Positions 24,092-35,866 of a stretch of 64,000 bases of DNA are shown piece after piece. The notes beneath the pieces are model-generated. The model was not told the origin of the DNA. It searched no databases and saw only the letters and a list, made by a program, of their open reading frames with translations. Each line of letters opens with the position of its first letter. Position 1 is the stretch's first letter. This DNA comes from Lamellibrachia columna (lineage: Eukaryota > Annelida > Polychaeta > Sabellida > Siboglinidae): the NCBI GenBank assembly GCA_963662155.1, contig OY759268.1, positions 57,329,469 to 57,393,468 on the forward strand, written 5' to 3'. The translations under genes and the position numbers were made by a program.

Positions 24092-26850
24092 CTACTTATA
24101 ACCCGCCCTCCTGAGATATGTGTCAACCTTGTTTTTAAACATATTCACGCTGCTAGCAGTTAAACAATCTGTAGACAATTTGTTCCATTCATTTATTGTC
24201 CTCTGTGAGAACGAGTGCTTCCTGATGTCCAATCTACATTGATCCTTTACTAATTTTACCTCATGTCCTCTAGTTCTGCTATCCTTCTTGAGTGAGAAAA
24301 ACATATTTCTATCAATATTTTCATACCCATTCAATATCTTAAAAAACTTCAATCTGATTTCCTCTTAACCTCCTCGTCTCTAGAGTTGTTAAACCACATT
24401 CTTTCAGGCGTTCTTCATAACTAAGGTCTCTAAGTTCTGGAATCATTTTAGTTGCTCTCCTTTGTATGCGTTCAAGCGTCTTGCTTGTATACAGTATTCT
24501 AAATGAGGTCTAACTATTGCTTTATAAAGAGGTATAATTAACTTTTTTCCCTTGTATGTTATGTTTCTTCTAATCAAGACAATAATTTGATTACCCTTTG
24601 AAGCTGCAATACCACACTGCTCAGAAACTTTCATATCAGCGCTTATTGTAACTCCAAAATCCTTTTCTTTTACAGTAGTACCCAGAACAGTATCTCCCAT
24701 TTTATAGTTTACATTCAAGTTCCCATGTCCTGTATGTAGGCATTTACATTTCCCAAAATTTAACAACATCTGCCATTTCTCAGACCATTTCACTAATCTG
24801 TCTAGATCGTTTTGTAAATGTTGTTTATCACCATCAGTATTAACCTTTCTAAACAGTTTTGTGCCATCCGCAAATTTCAGTACGTTACTTGTTACACTGT
24901 CGTCCAAGTCATTGATATAAATTAAGAATAATATAGGTCCTAATACTGATCCTTGAGGTACCCCACTCAAAACCGATTTCCAATTTGAAACTTCTCCATC
25001 TACTACAACTCGTTGTCTTCTGTCAGTCAGCCATTGTTCTATCCAGTCAGTTATGCTATCCCCGATACCATGGGCTTTTAATTTAAGTAGTAATCTTTGA
25101 TGTGGCACTTTGTCAAAAGCTTTCTGAAAATCTAAGTAGATAATATCTACTGGCGATCCCACGTCTATCCACTTAGTGATTTCTTCCAAAAAACATAACA
25201 TATTTGTTAAGCATGACCTCGCTTTAAGGAATCCATGTTGAGATGAATTTAATAATTTATGCTTAACGAGGAAGTCCACCATATGGTCTTTAATGAAACT
25301 TTCTAATAATTTGCAAATAACTGACGTTAAACTCACTGGTCTGTAATTATCTGACTTATTTCTCGAACCCTTTTAAATAATGGTATGATGTTTGCTTCTT
25401 TCCATTCAAACGGAACAACTCCCTCTTTTAATGACAAGTTGAATACTCTTGCAAGTGGTATACTGATTTGTTCTCCTGTTTCCATTAGTAATTTTGGAGG
25501 AATCCCATCCACTCCCGGTGATTTGTTATCCTTCATTGCCCTTATTTTCTTAGCTACCAATTCTGGAGTTACAACTAACGGACCTAAATAGTCAGATTTA
25601 GCCCCCTGAAATTTAGCATCATCAACTGGTAATGAACTAATATCTTCTTTGGTGAACACTGAACTGAAGTAACCATTTAGGTCTTCCGCCATTAAAAACC
25701 CCTGTGATATTATATTTCCAGCACTGTCTTCTAGAGGTCCAACCTTGTCTTGTACGTTTTGTTTACTCCTGACATATGCATAACAACTCTTGCAGTCATT
25801 TTTTATGTTACATGCTAGTTTTTGCTCATAGCTTCTTTTATATTGTCTGATTTCAGTTGTAGCTGCATTAAGTGCCTCTTTGTAATTTGCATAGTCTTCT
25901 TCCTTTCTGGTACGCCTATAAACCCTCCACATAGTTTGTTTTAGCATTATTTTTCTAATAGCATCTTTTGACAAGTGTTTCTTTCTATACCGTTTTCCTT
26001 GTTTTTGGAAGGGAACAAATTTATCGATGATACTCTCAATTTAATTTTTTTAGAAAATTCCAACATTCAATTGCGGTCTTATTCATCAGCATGTTATTCC
26101 AATCTAGCTTTGCTAAGTATTTTCTCATATCTTTGTAGTTACCTTTGTGGAAGTTTCTCTTGTACGTTTTCTTATTTTTACTTTCTGATTTTACATTGAT
26201 GTCAAAATGTATTTGATTATGGTCACTATTACCCAATGGTTCAAATATTTTTACATTGTCCACTAATTCTTTTTGTGATGACAAAACTATATCTAATACA
26301 TTTTCTCCCCTGGTTGGTTCTAGTACGTGCTGAGTAAGAAAGCTATCCTGGATTACAAATATAAATTGTTGGTCCTCAATCCCTGTGCTCTCTAGAGAAT
26401 TCCATTGTATGTGTCCATGGTTAAAATCTCCCATTATGATACATTCCCCTTTACTAACTTCCTTTATAGCGTTTTTTATTTTTGTGTTGTCCTCTTCGTT
26501 TATGTTTGGACTTCGGTGAACTAATTCAATAGTTAATTTTGAATTTCCTGAAACAATTTTGCACCAAACAGCTTCATCGCAATCTGCTTCCCTTTCTAGT
26601 TTTATTTCATAAGCCTGAATAGATTCTTTAACATATAAAATAACTCCCCCGCCCCTTCTTCCTATTCGATCTTTCCTAAACATTACGTATCCTGTCAGTC
26701 CTAATTCAGCATCTGTTATATCTATGTTGGCCCATGATTCAGTTATACCAATTATGTGAGGGTCAATATCTTCTACCATAATGTTTAATTCGTTTTTCTA
26801 ATTTACTAAGCTCCTTGCATTTAAACATACGCATCTATAACCTTTTTCAG
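24092..26850 (-). pseudogene. LINE copy C ORF2: AP endonuclease, reverse transcriptase, C-terminal domain
   Basis: The endonuclease frame (26779-26036) contains ITESWANIDITDAELG, RRGGGVILYVKES, MGDFNHGHIQW and SDHNQIHF, so the late Asp-His pair is intact. The RT fingers (25974-25333) carry NKSPGVDGIPPKLL. The palm (25336-24443) has [34 protein letters not shown] and FADGTKLF, where the second catalytic Asp of FADD is Gly. The unexpanded FLIYINDL here shows the ancestral form of the site that is filled by AT repeats in other copies. Frame breaks near 25335, 24440 and 26036 separate the parts. Confidence 0.88.
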
Positions 26851-26940
26851 AGATGTTTTTCGGATGATTTGATATTGGTTTATCTGTGCTAGTGGCCTCT
26901 TGTTCTGCTTGAGACACCTCTAGGTAACCCCCCTGCACTT

Positions 26941-28316
26941 CTAGTTTAAAGAATGTTTACTTCCAAAAATATTTGTCATTGTACCCAAGTCGCTATCTAC
27001 TGCTGCTGAAAGTTTGTCCGCGAATACTGCCGCCCCCTTTCCACTTAAATGAAGCCCATCCTTCATGTACATATCAGCCCTCCCAACAAAACTTCCCCAT
27101 AAATCCACAAATCCAACTTCCTCTTCCCTACACAGCCTCTGGACTAACATGTTAATTGCCATCCCCGACAATTTCGATATTTGTGACCCCTCCTGCCCAT
27201 TACAGGTAAACTCCCTGACAGTATTACCTGCTCAACCCGCGTCTGTTTTAGTGTTCTGACCAACTGCCTATATTTCCTAACTATGGCAGTTGTACCCTCC
27301 CTCTCTACGTTATTTGTCCCTACGTGTACTAAAACAGATCCACCCTTAACCGAGCCTACGATGTTTTTTACCCTCTCAGTTATCGCCTCTATTTTGGCTC
27401 CAGGCAAGCAGACCACCACATCATCTCCCTTGTTTAAGACTCTGTCGGTCTTCCTAACTATCGAATCCCCCACAAACACCCTCGCTCTCTTCCTCACCCC
27501 CTCTATCACTGCTGCAGAATAACTCTTCCTTTCGATCCCCTCCATCACATTCTGTCCTGACCCCTTCTCTCCTGTCTCCCCCACTTCCCACTCCTTTGCT
27601 CTTGTCTCTCCCACTCCCCTCTCCTTCACTCCGGTTGTTTTCCCTTCCGTCTCCCCCACTCCCTTCTCCTTCCCTCCTGTCTCCCCTACTCCCCTCTCCT
27701 TCACTCCGGTTGTTTTCCCTCCCGTCTCCCCCACTCCCTTCTCCGTCCCTCCTGTCTCCGCTACTCCCCTCTCCTTCACTCCGGTTGTCTCCACTCCCGT
27801 CTCCCCCACTCCCTTCTCCTTCCCTCCTGTCTCCGCTACTCCCCTCTCCTTCACTCAGGTTTTCTCCCCTCCCGTCTCCCCCACTCCCTTCTCCTTCCCT
27901 CCTGTCTCCCCTACTCCCCTCTCCTTCACTCCGGTTGTCTTCCCTCCCGTTCCTTTCCTTCCCGTCTCCTTACGTCCTGTATCCCTATGACCTGTCACCT
28001 TCCCTCCTCTCAGCTTCCTCCCAGGCTGAGGTGAGCTCTCCCTAGCATCTCTTGTGCCTTTCCCCACTTTATCTTCTACTGTTCCCCCACCGGAACTACT
28101 GGCACAACTCCCCTGTTCGCTTCCCACCATTGCCACAACGAGCAGCCTCAGCTCTTCCAACTCCACCTCTAGTTCCTTCATCTTCGTACATCCCCTACAC
28201 TCAAAACTAAAACTATCTGCCTGGACCTCAGCCCAGGACTTCTCGCACCCAGACTTGACAAAGTCCACCCAGTTACTGCAACTGCCACAAATTAACTGCC
28301 GTTTGCACTGCGCCAT
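26941..28316 (-). pseudogene. LINE copy C ORF1: zinc finger, minisatellite linker, SGNH-esterase-like domain
   Basis: The frame starts at ATG (28316) with CGSCSNWVDFVKSGCEKSW and CRGC, the same PHD-like pattern as copy A. A long charged linker of GVGETGGKEKGV-type repeats follows (about 27596-27990). A single in-frame TGA (27857-27855) arose from a GGA-type codon seen in neighbouring repeat units. The esterase-like part has VFVGDSIVR, VHVGTNN and, after a frame change near 27150, MKDGLHLSGKGAA. ORF1p likely binds LINE RNA; the linker length varies between copies. Confidence 0.82.
27590..27990 (-). repeat. Minisatellite in LINE copy C ORF1
   Basis: Tandem CTCCCCCACTCCCTTCTCCT / CACTCCGGTTGT units of 30 and 60 bases on the plus strand (polypyrimidine-rich) encode Gly/Glu/Lys repeats on the minus strand. 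All unit lengths keep the frame. Confidence 0.9.
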
Positions 28317-28330
28317 TATACAATTTAGTT

Positions 28331-29140
28331 TTAATTAGTTTGCTACGTTAGCCTTGAATAAGGCTGTTTTTGTGATCAAAAGAACACTTTAGGCTAATAT
28401 GCTTGTTAACTGTGTCTTCTATTAACCTCGCATGAGAAAAAAAATCCTGCCACCTAGCGAATACGGAGAACACTGTGTAACAAAAAACGAAGTCAGTGTG
28501 TACTAATTTACGCTAAAATCCTGCTGTTAATTCCTTTTTACCGAAAACGTTTACTACCACTATGTCAGATATTACCTTATGTATGTCATTTATTTAAGTA
28601 AATAAATCACTTTATCTTATATATATATATTAGCCAATGTAAACGATAGCTCGATGCACGGGTTGAATGATCTGTAAACAAACTCCCTTTTATCACTCGT
28701 TGAGTTTGAATCCGGGAAAAAAAAATACTACCTCTGTTAACAACAACGGTTTCTTAATATATGTCTACAAGAAGTTGGTGAACAATATATGTATAATACT
28801 AATACTTATTCTAACCAATATTCAATGTTACTGACTATTCACTATGTTATCTCAATTTTCGAATTGTAAACACCCCTATTAACGCTCGCTGAATTCCCTG
28901 ACAGAATCCGAAACTAACTTACTCTAAAATACTCCCTCTGACTAATAATTAACAAAACCTGTTTCCTAATATATGTCTACAATACGTTTGTGTATAATAT
29001 ATATGCAATAGTAATACTTATTCTATTTGATATTCCGCGTATTTCTGTAAATGATCTACACCAAATTCAAGTCGCTGCACCAAGTCCAAGTAGCCGGAAA
29101 TCATTTACCGCTTAATGGTAAAAGCAGACTTCCATCGGTC
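28331..29140. other. AT-rich stretch, possible 5' UTR of LINE copy C
   Basis: A diverged duplication is visible: TTTCTTAATATATGTCTACA near 28752 and TTCCTAATATATGTCTACAA near 28963. No gene. Confidence 0.4.
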
Positions 29141-29159
29141 ACCTCTCTCATGGCAGGTT

Positions 29160-29310
29160 ACCATAAAACGAACCATTTACACTACATGGCTAAATAAAAC
29201 TCATCTTCCATTTACACTACATGGCTAAATAAAACTCATCTTCCATTTACACTACATGGCTAAATAAAACTCATCTTCCATTTACACAGCCTCACTTAAC
29301 AAAACTTATC
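29160..29310. repeat. 34-bp minisatellite, about four units
   Basis: Three near-perfect units CATTTACACTACATGGCTAA plus ATAAAACTCATCTTC and one diverged unit. Confidence 0.9.
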
Positions 29311-29469
29311 TTCCATTTACGCCGCATTGAAAGAAACTACTCTATTTTTGTGCTTGTGCTATCCAAGTTTACATGTCCACATTAACATGGTTAACACAAC
29401 GTCCGCCTCCACTGCTTGGATTAGTAAACTAATTCCATGATTACACTGCTCGGAATAACCAAACCTCTC

Positions 29470-29720
29470 CATTGACACCATACGGAATCATCCAATATAT
29501 CCGTTTCCACTGCACGGAATCATCCAATATATCCGTTTCCACTGGACGGAATCATCCAATATATCCGTTTCCACCGCATGGAATCACCATACCTTTCCAT
29601 TTTCATCGGATGGAATCACCAAACCTTTCCGTTTCCACCACATGTAATCACCAAACCTTTCCGTTTCCATAACACGGAATCACCAAACCTTTCTGTGTCC
29701 ACCGCATTAATCTCAAAATG
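29470..29720. repeat. Degenerate 31-bp minisatellite, about seven units
   Basis: Units of the form CGGAATCATCCAATATATCC / CGTTTCCACTG drift along the array to CGGAATCACCAAACCTTTCC. It is open in frame but repeat-derived. Confidence 0.85.
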
Positions 29721-30099
29721 GAGGAAGTAGGTCAGCATTGCTGCCGTTGTCCAAAAACTCTCACAAAAAACACTCAAAACTCCTGATTAGCACACTTAGC
29801 TATTAACCGACCAACAAAACTATTCTAGAATTAACTCCAACAATTAGCAACTCCAACAATTAACAAGAATAACAAGTAGCAATAACAATCGTAGCTGAGA
29901 TTTTGCAGAGCAAAAGTGAATACTTGTACCAAACGAATCTGAAAGTGAGGCCAGACCTAGGCCATGTGGTTATTGTATAGTGTTTTGCATCGCTCCGCGC
30001 TTGGGCATAATTAGGCTGATGCCGTACATTATCCTGCCGCCGGTTATATGTAATAACCGTGTCATATTTTTTGCTCTGTTATCCAGAATTAAATCCTTT

Positions 30100-30180
30100 A
30101 TGCACCGCTGTCACATCAATTCAGTTATGCGCCCCGTCACATAAATTCAGTTATGCGCCGCTGTCACATAAATTCTGAAA
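30100..30180. repeat. Short tandem repeat, about three units
   Basis: TATGCGCC(GCT)GTCACATAAATTCAG-type units of 28-31 bases. Confidence 0.75.
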
Positions 30181-30192
30181 AATAGCATACGT

Positions 30193-30557
30193 TATTAAAT
30201 TTTGGGAAATATAAATGTCTACACGCAGAACACTGGAACTTGTATGTAAGTTATACAATGGGAGATACTGCTTTATATGTATTACCGTAAAAGAAAACAA
30301 CTTAGGAGTTACTGTAAATGTTAATATGAAAATTTCAGATCAGTGCTGCAGTGTGGCATTGCAGCTTCAAGGAATAATCAAATTATTAAGTTGATTAGGA
30401 AAAATATAGCATATGAGGAAAAATATATAATGTTACCTTTGCATAAAGCAGTAGTTAGGCCTCATTTTTTAAATACTGTATACAAGCTTGGAGACCATAT
30501 CTTAAGGAGGATAGAAATACGCTTGGACGAATACAGAGGAGGGCAACTAAAATAAAA
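30193..30557 (+). pseudogene. CR1-like LINE fragment (RT C-terminal part)
   Basis: CGIAASRNNQIIKLIRKNI, MLPLHKAVVRPH and a GGQLK end correspond to the region after FADD in the CR1-like ORF2 copies of this window. It has no 3' end, is isolated and has stops, so it is a scrap. Confidence 0.7.
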
Positions 30558-30742
30558 TGAATTCGTAATACGTTCGTGGTAACCAAAATAACTCTCAATG
30601 TCATCAGTGATACTGTCATTCGTATATGTATGTAATTGATTTATTTTGGGATTTTTGTTTTTAGACATATTTGTAAAATATATAGTGATTACTGTATTCA
30701 TAACAATTGTCTTGTTGAAATGTATTGTTATTTCTGGTTTAG

Positions 30743-30865
30743 ATGGTAATATTGCAGTTTTAAAATGTTTCGAATGTCATGTTGGTATTGCCATATTACT
30801 GCAACAAAAGGGTGTCCGGCCATTCTTTCACGGTATCAGAAAAAACAATGTAACTGATTTATGGG
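30743..30865 (+). CDS. Candidate exon a upstream of the KEN exons
   Basis: The stretch lies between an acceptor (TTTCTGGTTTAG) and a donor (GGTAAAT). It reads GNIAVLKCFECHVGIAILL... and ends with RPFFHGIRKNNVTDLW. In IRE1 and RNase L the KEN domain is preceded by an HPFFW-type motif, which RPFFHG may represent, but the identity is weak. Its end phase (1) joins the next exon if the acceptor at 31062 is used. No kinase domain was seen upstream, so earlier exons may lie elsewhere or be missing. Confidence 0.4.
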
Positions 30866-31062
30866 GTAAATCGTGACCCTATTTAGCCCACTGTAGTGTG
30901 TCACTATACTATGTCAGTGCCATTACAAGCAAACGTTTGAGGTTTGGGTTGTTGAAATGTAGATACAAGTTTGGTTAAATATTAGTTTTTTGTCTTAAAA
31001 GAATAATTCATTCCATCAACAGATACACTACTTTCTATGTTTGATTTATTTTAGCCATATAG

Positions 31063-31139
31063 AGCCACACAAAAGCAACCACTTTGCTAAGGAACTGGAA
31101 AATACGAAGAGCGGTGTGTTTCCAAATAAAACAGATTGG
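31063..31139 (+). CDS. KEN-NLR gene exon b (start of KEN domain)
   Basis: It encodes EPHKSNHFAKELENTKSG and a NKTDW end. KELE...DW matches the KQLE...DW stretch that opens the KEN domain of IRE1. The donor is TTGG/GTAAGA at 31140 and the exon ends in phase 0. Two acceptors are possible, at 31054 and 31062; only the second keeps the frame with exon a. Confidence 0.6.
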
Positions 31140-31410
31140 GTAAGAACCAACAGGTCTATATTTGTGTACACTCCATTCACTTGTATAATATATAGTAAAC
31201 CTAATATTAGTGCCCTGATATTATACCATTAAGTGAACTGTCCTACAACTTATTAGTATGTGATTGTTGTATTGTGATTATTATGTGATTTTAATCAGAT
31301 TGTAGTGATCATTTCAGTATTTTTACAGTTTCAAGTTTGTTAACATTTTCATTGTGTTAGCAATAAAGGTTGTGAACAATTGATGTACATTTCTTACAGG
31401 AAAGTCTCAG

Positions 31411-31532
31411 TATTGTGCCCTGTATATAGCTGATAGCAAACAATACAAGAAACGCTACACCTCGGACTATACAGCATCCATTTGCAAGCTCATTCGCACA
31501 ATGAGAAATATCCAAAATCATTATGGCGATCA
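31411..31532 (+). CDS. KEN-NLR gene exon c (catalytic core of KEN ribonuclease domain)
   Basis: The frame YCALYIADSKQYKKRYTSDY then ICKLIRTMRNIQNHYGDQ is the centre of a KEN domain, the ribonuclease module of IRE1 and RNase L. The Arg-Asn and His of MRNxxxHY (codons at 31504, 31507, 31519) match the catalytic Arg, Asn and His of yeast IRE1 (1056, 1057, 1061) and the Arg/His pair of RNase L at the same spacing. The acceptor CTCAG at 31410 is chosen because the earlier AG at 31399 gives a stop and because it makes the DW-to-MRN distance 30 residues, against 29 in IRE1. The donor CA/GTAAGT leaves phase 2. Confidence 0.72.
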
Positions 31533-32186
31533 GTAAGTTTCTTTCATTGTTATCTTCTGACAAAAATATCGTCCTGTAAATCATGAACAGTTATGTCTTC
31601 AGTTTCAAATATTATGTTTAATTCCATTTTCCATGCATTCACATTACACTTACATGTTATCCAGAAGTATTCGCAAACTTAAATTAGCTTACTTGAAACT
31701 ACGTCTAGAGACATTGTGTTCTGCTCTATCATTATGTGACTCATTGCTACGTGAATGCTAAATAAAGCAACAAGAATACACAGTGGACTAATATATGTCA
31801 TTGGTTCTTACCCTTCTCAAAGACAGGAAATTTTCAAATTAAATAGACCACATGTTGCATAAATAGCCTCCATGTGAGTTTATCTCTCATTATTGAAGAG
31901 GTGTTATTTGGCTAAAACGTACTAGTAGTAAACTTATTCCAAGCAAAAGTTACTGAAAAATCACCATGCTGATAAATTCTGTATTTTTTTTATTAATTAT
32001 ACATTAGCAATTATATATTTATTTGTGCATTTCTTTGTATTTGCGTACAGCAACTATTAACTTTGACCACACTTCTACATTTAATGACATAATACACATT
32101 AATAATGTAATAATATCAAAATAATTTAATATTTAAGTAATGACCTATTACATTTCTTTGCTACGTGAACCTGTTTGTTGCTGCAG

Positions 32187-32343
32187 GCCTGAGACGGTCA
32201 GAGATGAACTGGGAGGTGATCCCTTCTCCTACTTCAACACAAACTTTCCTCGTTTGGTGTTTGAGACGTACAAAGTTGTCACAGAATTTCCTGAAAAGAA
32301 GAAGCTGTTGTCTGACTTTCCCTGTGCTAGAAAAGAGACAAAG
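32187..32343 (+). CDS. KEN-NLR gene exon d (end of KEN domain)
   Basis: It follows a strong acceptor (TTGCTGCAG) and completes exon c in phase 2. PETVRDELGGDPFSYFNTNF then PRLVFETYKVV matches the KEN C-terminal helices: the DPSLYFQKTFPDLV-type segment of RNase L and the YFTSRFPHLLAHTY segment of IRE1. A charged tail (EFPEKKKLLSDFP) ends at the donor AAG/GTATTA in phase 0. Together with exons b and c the domain is about 100 residues, a normal KEN length apart from its N-terminal helix. The match is by pattern recognition, not database search. Confidence 0.72.
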
Positions 32344-32394
32344 GTATTACATAGTAAATGACAACAAATAATATCTAGTCAAATAATGTAACAT

Positions 32395-32660
32395 TCAGAG
32401 TATTAATGGGCTTTGTTCTCAGATTGTGTTGGAAACCATCAATATTAAATGTACGCATGCATGGACGCGCACGCACTCTTAACATTACTAATGGTGTACC
32501 ACAATACAACATACTTACTTGACAATATTAATGGTGTACCACAATACAACATACTTACTTGACAATATTAATGGTGTACCACAATAGCATACACACTTAT
32601 AGTCCAGCGAACGTGAAAAGATTGTGCACGTTTTGATAAAAGCAAGACACTTGGCTCATC
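32395..32660. repeat. Intron with a 40-bp minisatellite (about three units)
   Basis: The unit AATATTAATGGTGTACCACA plus ATACAACATACTTACTTGAC repeats at 32487-32590. Confidence 0.85.
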
Positions 32661-33330
32661 TATTCTATATACCAAGGGAGCCATTTTAAAGACTGGAGGC
32701 ATTCCACATTTTACTGCGTTCAGAAATGGCGGCCATTTAAAAAAAAGTTAAATGGCCGCCACATTCAATTTCCCCATATCTTAATAAATGCGTCACCTAG
32801 AGCTATCATTTTTGTGCATAAATATAGGTTTCAGGGGGAGAAACATTTAAATTGTTTTAATTTGAACTTGTTCGACATTCGTATCCGCCATTCTTAAAGA
32901 TGGCGGTCGTCAATACAAATGTGATGATATCTTAACAACTACGTCACATAGAGCTGTATTGTTTATGTTTTTGTATAGATTGGTCGGTAGCGATTCAAAA
33001 AATGTTACTTTTGCCCGACATTCGTATATGCGTCATTTTTAAAAATGGCGCCCATCAAAGCCTATTATTCCCATATCTTTAGAACTACACAACCTAGAGC
33101 CACAAAGCTGATGTCAAAATATAGGTTTTTTTAGACATGATGATTTCAAATATATTACTTTTGATCTTCATTGACTTTCAGATATTCGCCGTTTTGAAAG
33201 ATGGTGCCTGACAAAGCCTGTTATACTCAAATATTAAGATATACTTGTAGTTGATGTCAAAATATAGGTCATCAGGTGCGACGATTTTAAAGGTGTTACT
33301 TACATATTCTCTAAAACAGGCAAAGTCACT
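32661..33330. repeat. Left TIR of the foldback-like transposon
   Basis: Four or so diverged subunits each contain a GCCATTTTTAAAAATGGC-type hairpin and CATATCTTAANAACTACGTC ACCTAGAGC-like blocks. Pairing with the right TIR runs through most of its length. Confidence 0.8.
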
Positions 33331-33374
33331 TCAAACATTAATTTAATTACGTTATAATAATGCTGCCTACCCCC

Positions 33375-35866
33375 TTAAATCGACACCAAGGATTCCCAAA
33401 CAGTTCCCACATCCCGCTGACATCCACCGCATTTGCAAAGCATTGTGCAGCGCAGGTTGGTTTTTAAACACTGACACTGTTCTCTGCAGCCTTTCGTGCA
33501 GCCACACTTGATGATCGCACAGTAAGCTGTACCTGCAAGTTGAAGTGTCATCCACTGCACTTCCTATTCAAGCACATCCCCCTTTCGAGTCCAGCCGACG
33601 TCTGCTGAACTGGGCAGGTGTTGTGCTTTCAGCAGGGCCTGGCCCCAGACGCGGCCAGCCAGGTAGACCACTCAGAGCAGGTGTTGCATGAGGGCATCCT
33701 GCGTTGATGGAATCTTCCTGATCTCCCATCCTTTCTGCATAAAGAGGACCTGACTGGCGCGGTTCACATCGTCCTCAGAACTGCCCCCGTCGTATAGTAC
33801 AGCAATGTACCTCTTGATGGTTGGTAGAACTTCTCTCAGGATAGCTGCCGAGGGAGTGTCTGCAAGAGCACACAGCGCAGGCGTTACACTACTGAAAGCA
33901 TTCCATGATGCCCAAGCCATGCGTTTGCCTCTTCCAGCGAAACCCGGTCAGTGCAAGACAAGCAGTGCCTTGCACGTGTCAACACCAAGCACGTGTGCAA
34001 TGGCAGTTGCATCGACGTATCGGAATGATTTCCTTGTGCCGATCACTACCACAAGACTTTCACAGCCAAGTCTGCGAGCAAAGCTGACAGTTAGTACAAC
34101 AATGTCAGTATCAACAGTTCTTATGACAATATTCTGTCTTCCCTGCTTGCAATAGCATTCTGGTATCCGCCTACCTCTTCGTTTGTACACGGTGATAGCC
34201 ACTCCGCGTTAGTTGCCTCTGAGCAGAGCACCTCGTCTCCATGTGTGATCACCGCCTTGCCACGAAATATTTCGTTAGTCACTTGTTCACTTAACAGGTG
34301 AAATAGTTCTGTCTTGTTGTCATTCTCTCACAAGAACTCTGGCCAGTTTGTAGGTAACTTCTTTCGACCCTAAACTCGTCGCCTTGTCCCCTTCCATCTT
34401 TTTATCCGTGTAGTATTCTTGAGGCTGTCATGTCTGTACACATTGAAAACAATGTCAACACGGCAAACATAACCGATAAACTGTCTCCTGATGTGTTCCA
34501 TGAACATGGATGCAGTCATCGAACGTTTCAGACATAGCAGGCTTGAGGATGTTAACAAGAGCTACGCCGTCAGTGATGATCATATAAGCTTCCCTCTGCG
34601 AGCAGGCACTGTCATTTTGCGGCACCAGGTCTTCTAGGCACTGAAGTAGTTCAGCCTTTGTACCGAGCCTCATGTTGCCATAGTCTGACAGTGACCGGGG
34701 AAATTAGCGATTCTCATGTTGGAAAAAATCATCGAGATCAGCGTCGCGTACTTGGCAGGCGATGTACAATGTTAAAAACAAGTTGCTGTCGTGTTTCCAT
34801 GACAACAACTGTTGTTGTGCATGTGATTTTCGTTTCTCAAGATGTCGACTGAAGAGACGCAGCTTGTTCTTTCGGATTGTTTCATTGACTGTGTTTGTGC
34901 GGTCCACCAGACGTTTCTTAAAGAACTCCTTGCGTTGGTCTTCTCCAAGTTTCTTCATCTTGCTGACGGAATCAACAACTGCTACCTCTGCCACCACACA
35001 TGCCTCAAGAACTAGGATATCTACACTGGTATCCCAGAAAAGGTAGCCCATCTCCTTCATTGTCGTGATCAGAAACCCACTGTTATAAGCAGCAGCCACA
35101 AGAACGGAAATATGAAGCTAGAACAGGTGTATATCTTAATTGGATAGCATGTGCACAAATAAAGGATGTTCACAAGCAGGGGTTTCATTTTCCGTGCCCA
35201 TTCACCCACACACACTCTTTGTAATACAAGCCAAAACAACTTGCTGTGATAAGATAATGGAGTAATGAGCTCTTTCACTAGGCAGCAAACGGCGTTATTT
35301 AAGACCACACATTATTGTTTTACCGGGCTTGTCTTCGTGGTGACTATGTTGAGATGCAGCTTTTGTCTTCTCCAGTCCATCGTTGACAACCAGGGCCATT
35401 TCTGTAATGCCTCTGGCTTCTCTGTAAGGCTGACTGTTCCCCATCTTCTTTCACACAGGCATGGTTCTACTTGTGGCTCTCGCCCAATGGCATCCTGGAA
35501 AATGGTCGATGTGTCTTGTTGACTGTGAACTTGCCTTCGCAAAATGCTCTGAATACATTTCGGTGTTTGACTTGTAGTGTTCCCATATCCCGTAGATGAA
35601 TGGGAACAGCAGGGGCATAGTTGTAGTGGGCAAGTGCGTGGAAGAGCCATTGTAGGTTCATCAAGGCGTCCACGTAGAGAAGGAAATTGTCTCCGTGAAT
35701 GTCTGTCCCATGTCGTCACATCCAACTCTATCTTCAGCACAAGCTGCCAGAACTGGAATTGTAGACTTCGCTCTGCTCTCTGTTTACACCATTCTTCAAA
35801 TGACAACGCTGCAGCTTCTGATTGAGAGGTTATACACTCGGTGTAAGCGAGATGCATCCAAAACAT
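33375..35866 (-). pseudogene. Transposon gene with CXC-type cysteine motif, broken
   Basis: From N to C on the minus strand: SFEEWCKQRAERSLQFQFW (35812 onward), LFHALAHYNYAPAVPIHLRD, VSLTEKPEAL, then EDQRKEFFKKRLVDR and YIACQVRDADLDDFFQHENR (35099-34704), LGTKAELLQCLEDLVPQ, VALVNILKPAMSETF, RHDSLKNTTRIKRWKGTRRR, IRTVDTDIVVLTVSF (34202-33948), then LPTIKRYIAVLYDG and MQKGWEIRKIP, ending in CGCTKGCREQCQCLK (about 33480). This order matches a large family of uncharacterised, transposon-borne animal proteins with a C-terminal Tesmin/TSO1-like CXC motif. TVDTD suggests a PIN/XPG-like nuclease, but the superfamily assignment (possibly Academ-like) is unsure. At least five frame breaks make it dead. 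Confidence 0.7.

Larger units (their letters stand above)
23996..28330 (-). mobile_element. CR1-like LINE copy C, nearly full length
   Basis: On the minus strand, from 5' to 3': ORF1 (28316-26941), endonuclease (26850-26036), RT (25974-24380) and C-terminal tail (24352-24092). The 3' hairpin and the AACAAGATTTAACAAGATTT direct repeats (plus-strand reading) follow at 23996-24045. It has few lesions: a nonsense codon in ORF1 and single frameshifts in ORF1 and ORF2. This is the best preserved LINE of its family here and shows the full domain order. Confidence 0.9.

Noticed and set aside
31041..31232. Exon b read through as a single ORF
   Set aside because: KEN similarity stops at the GTAAGA donor, and the continuation is AT-rich intron sequence.
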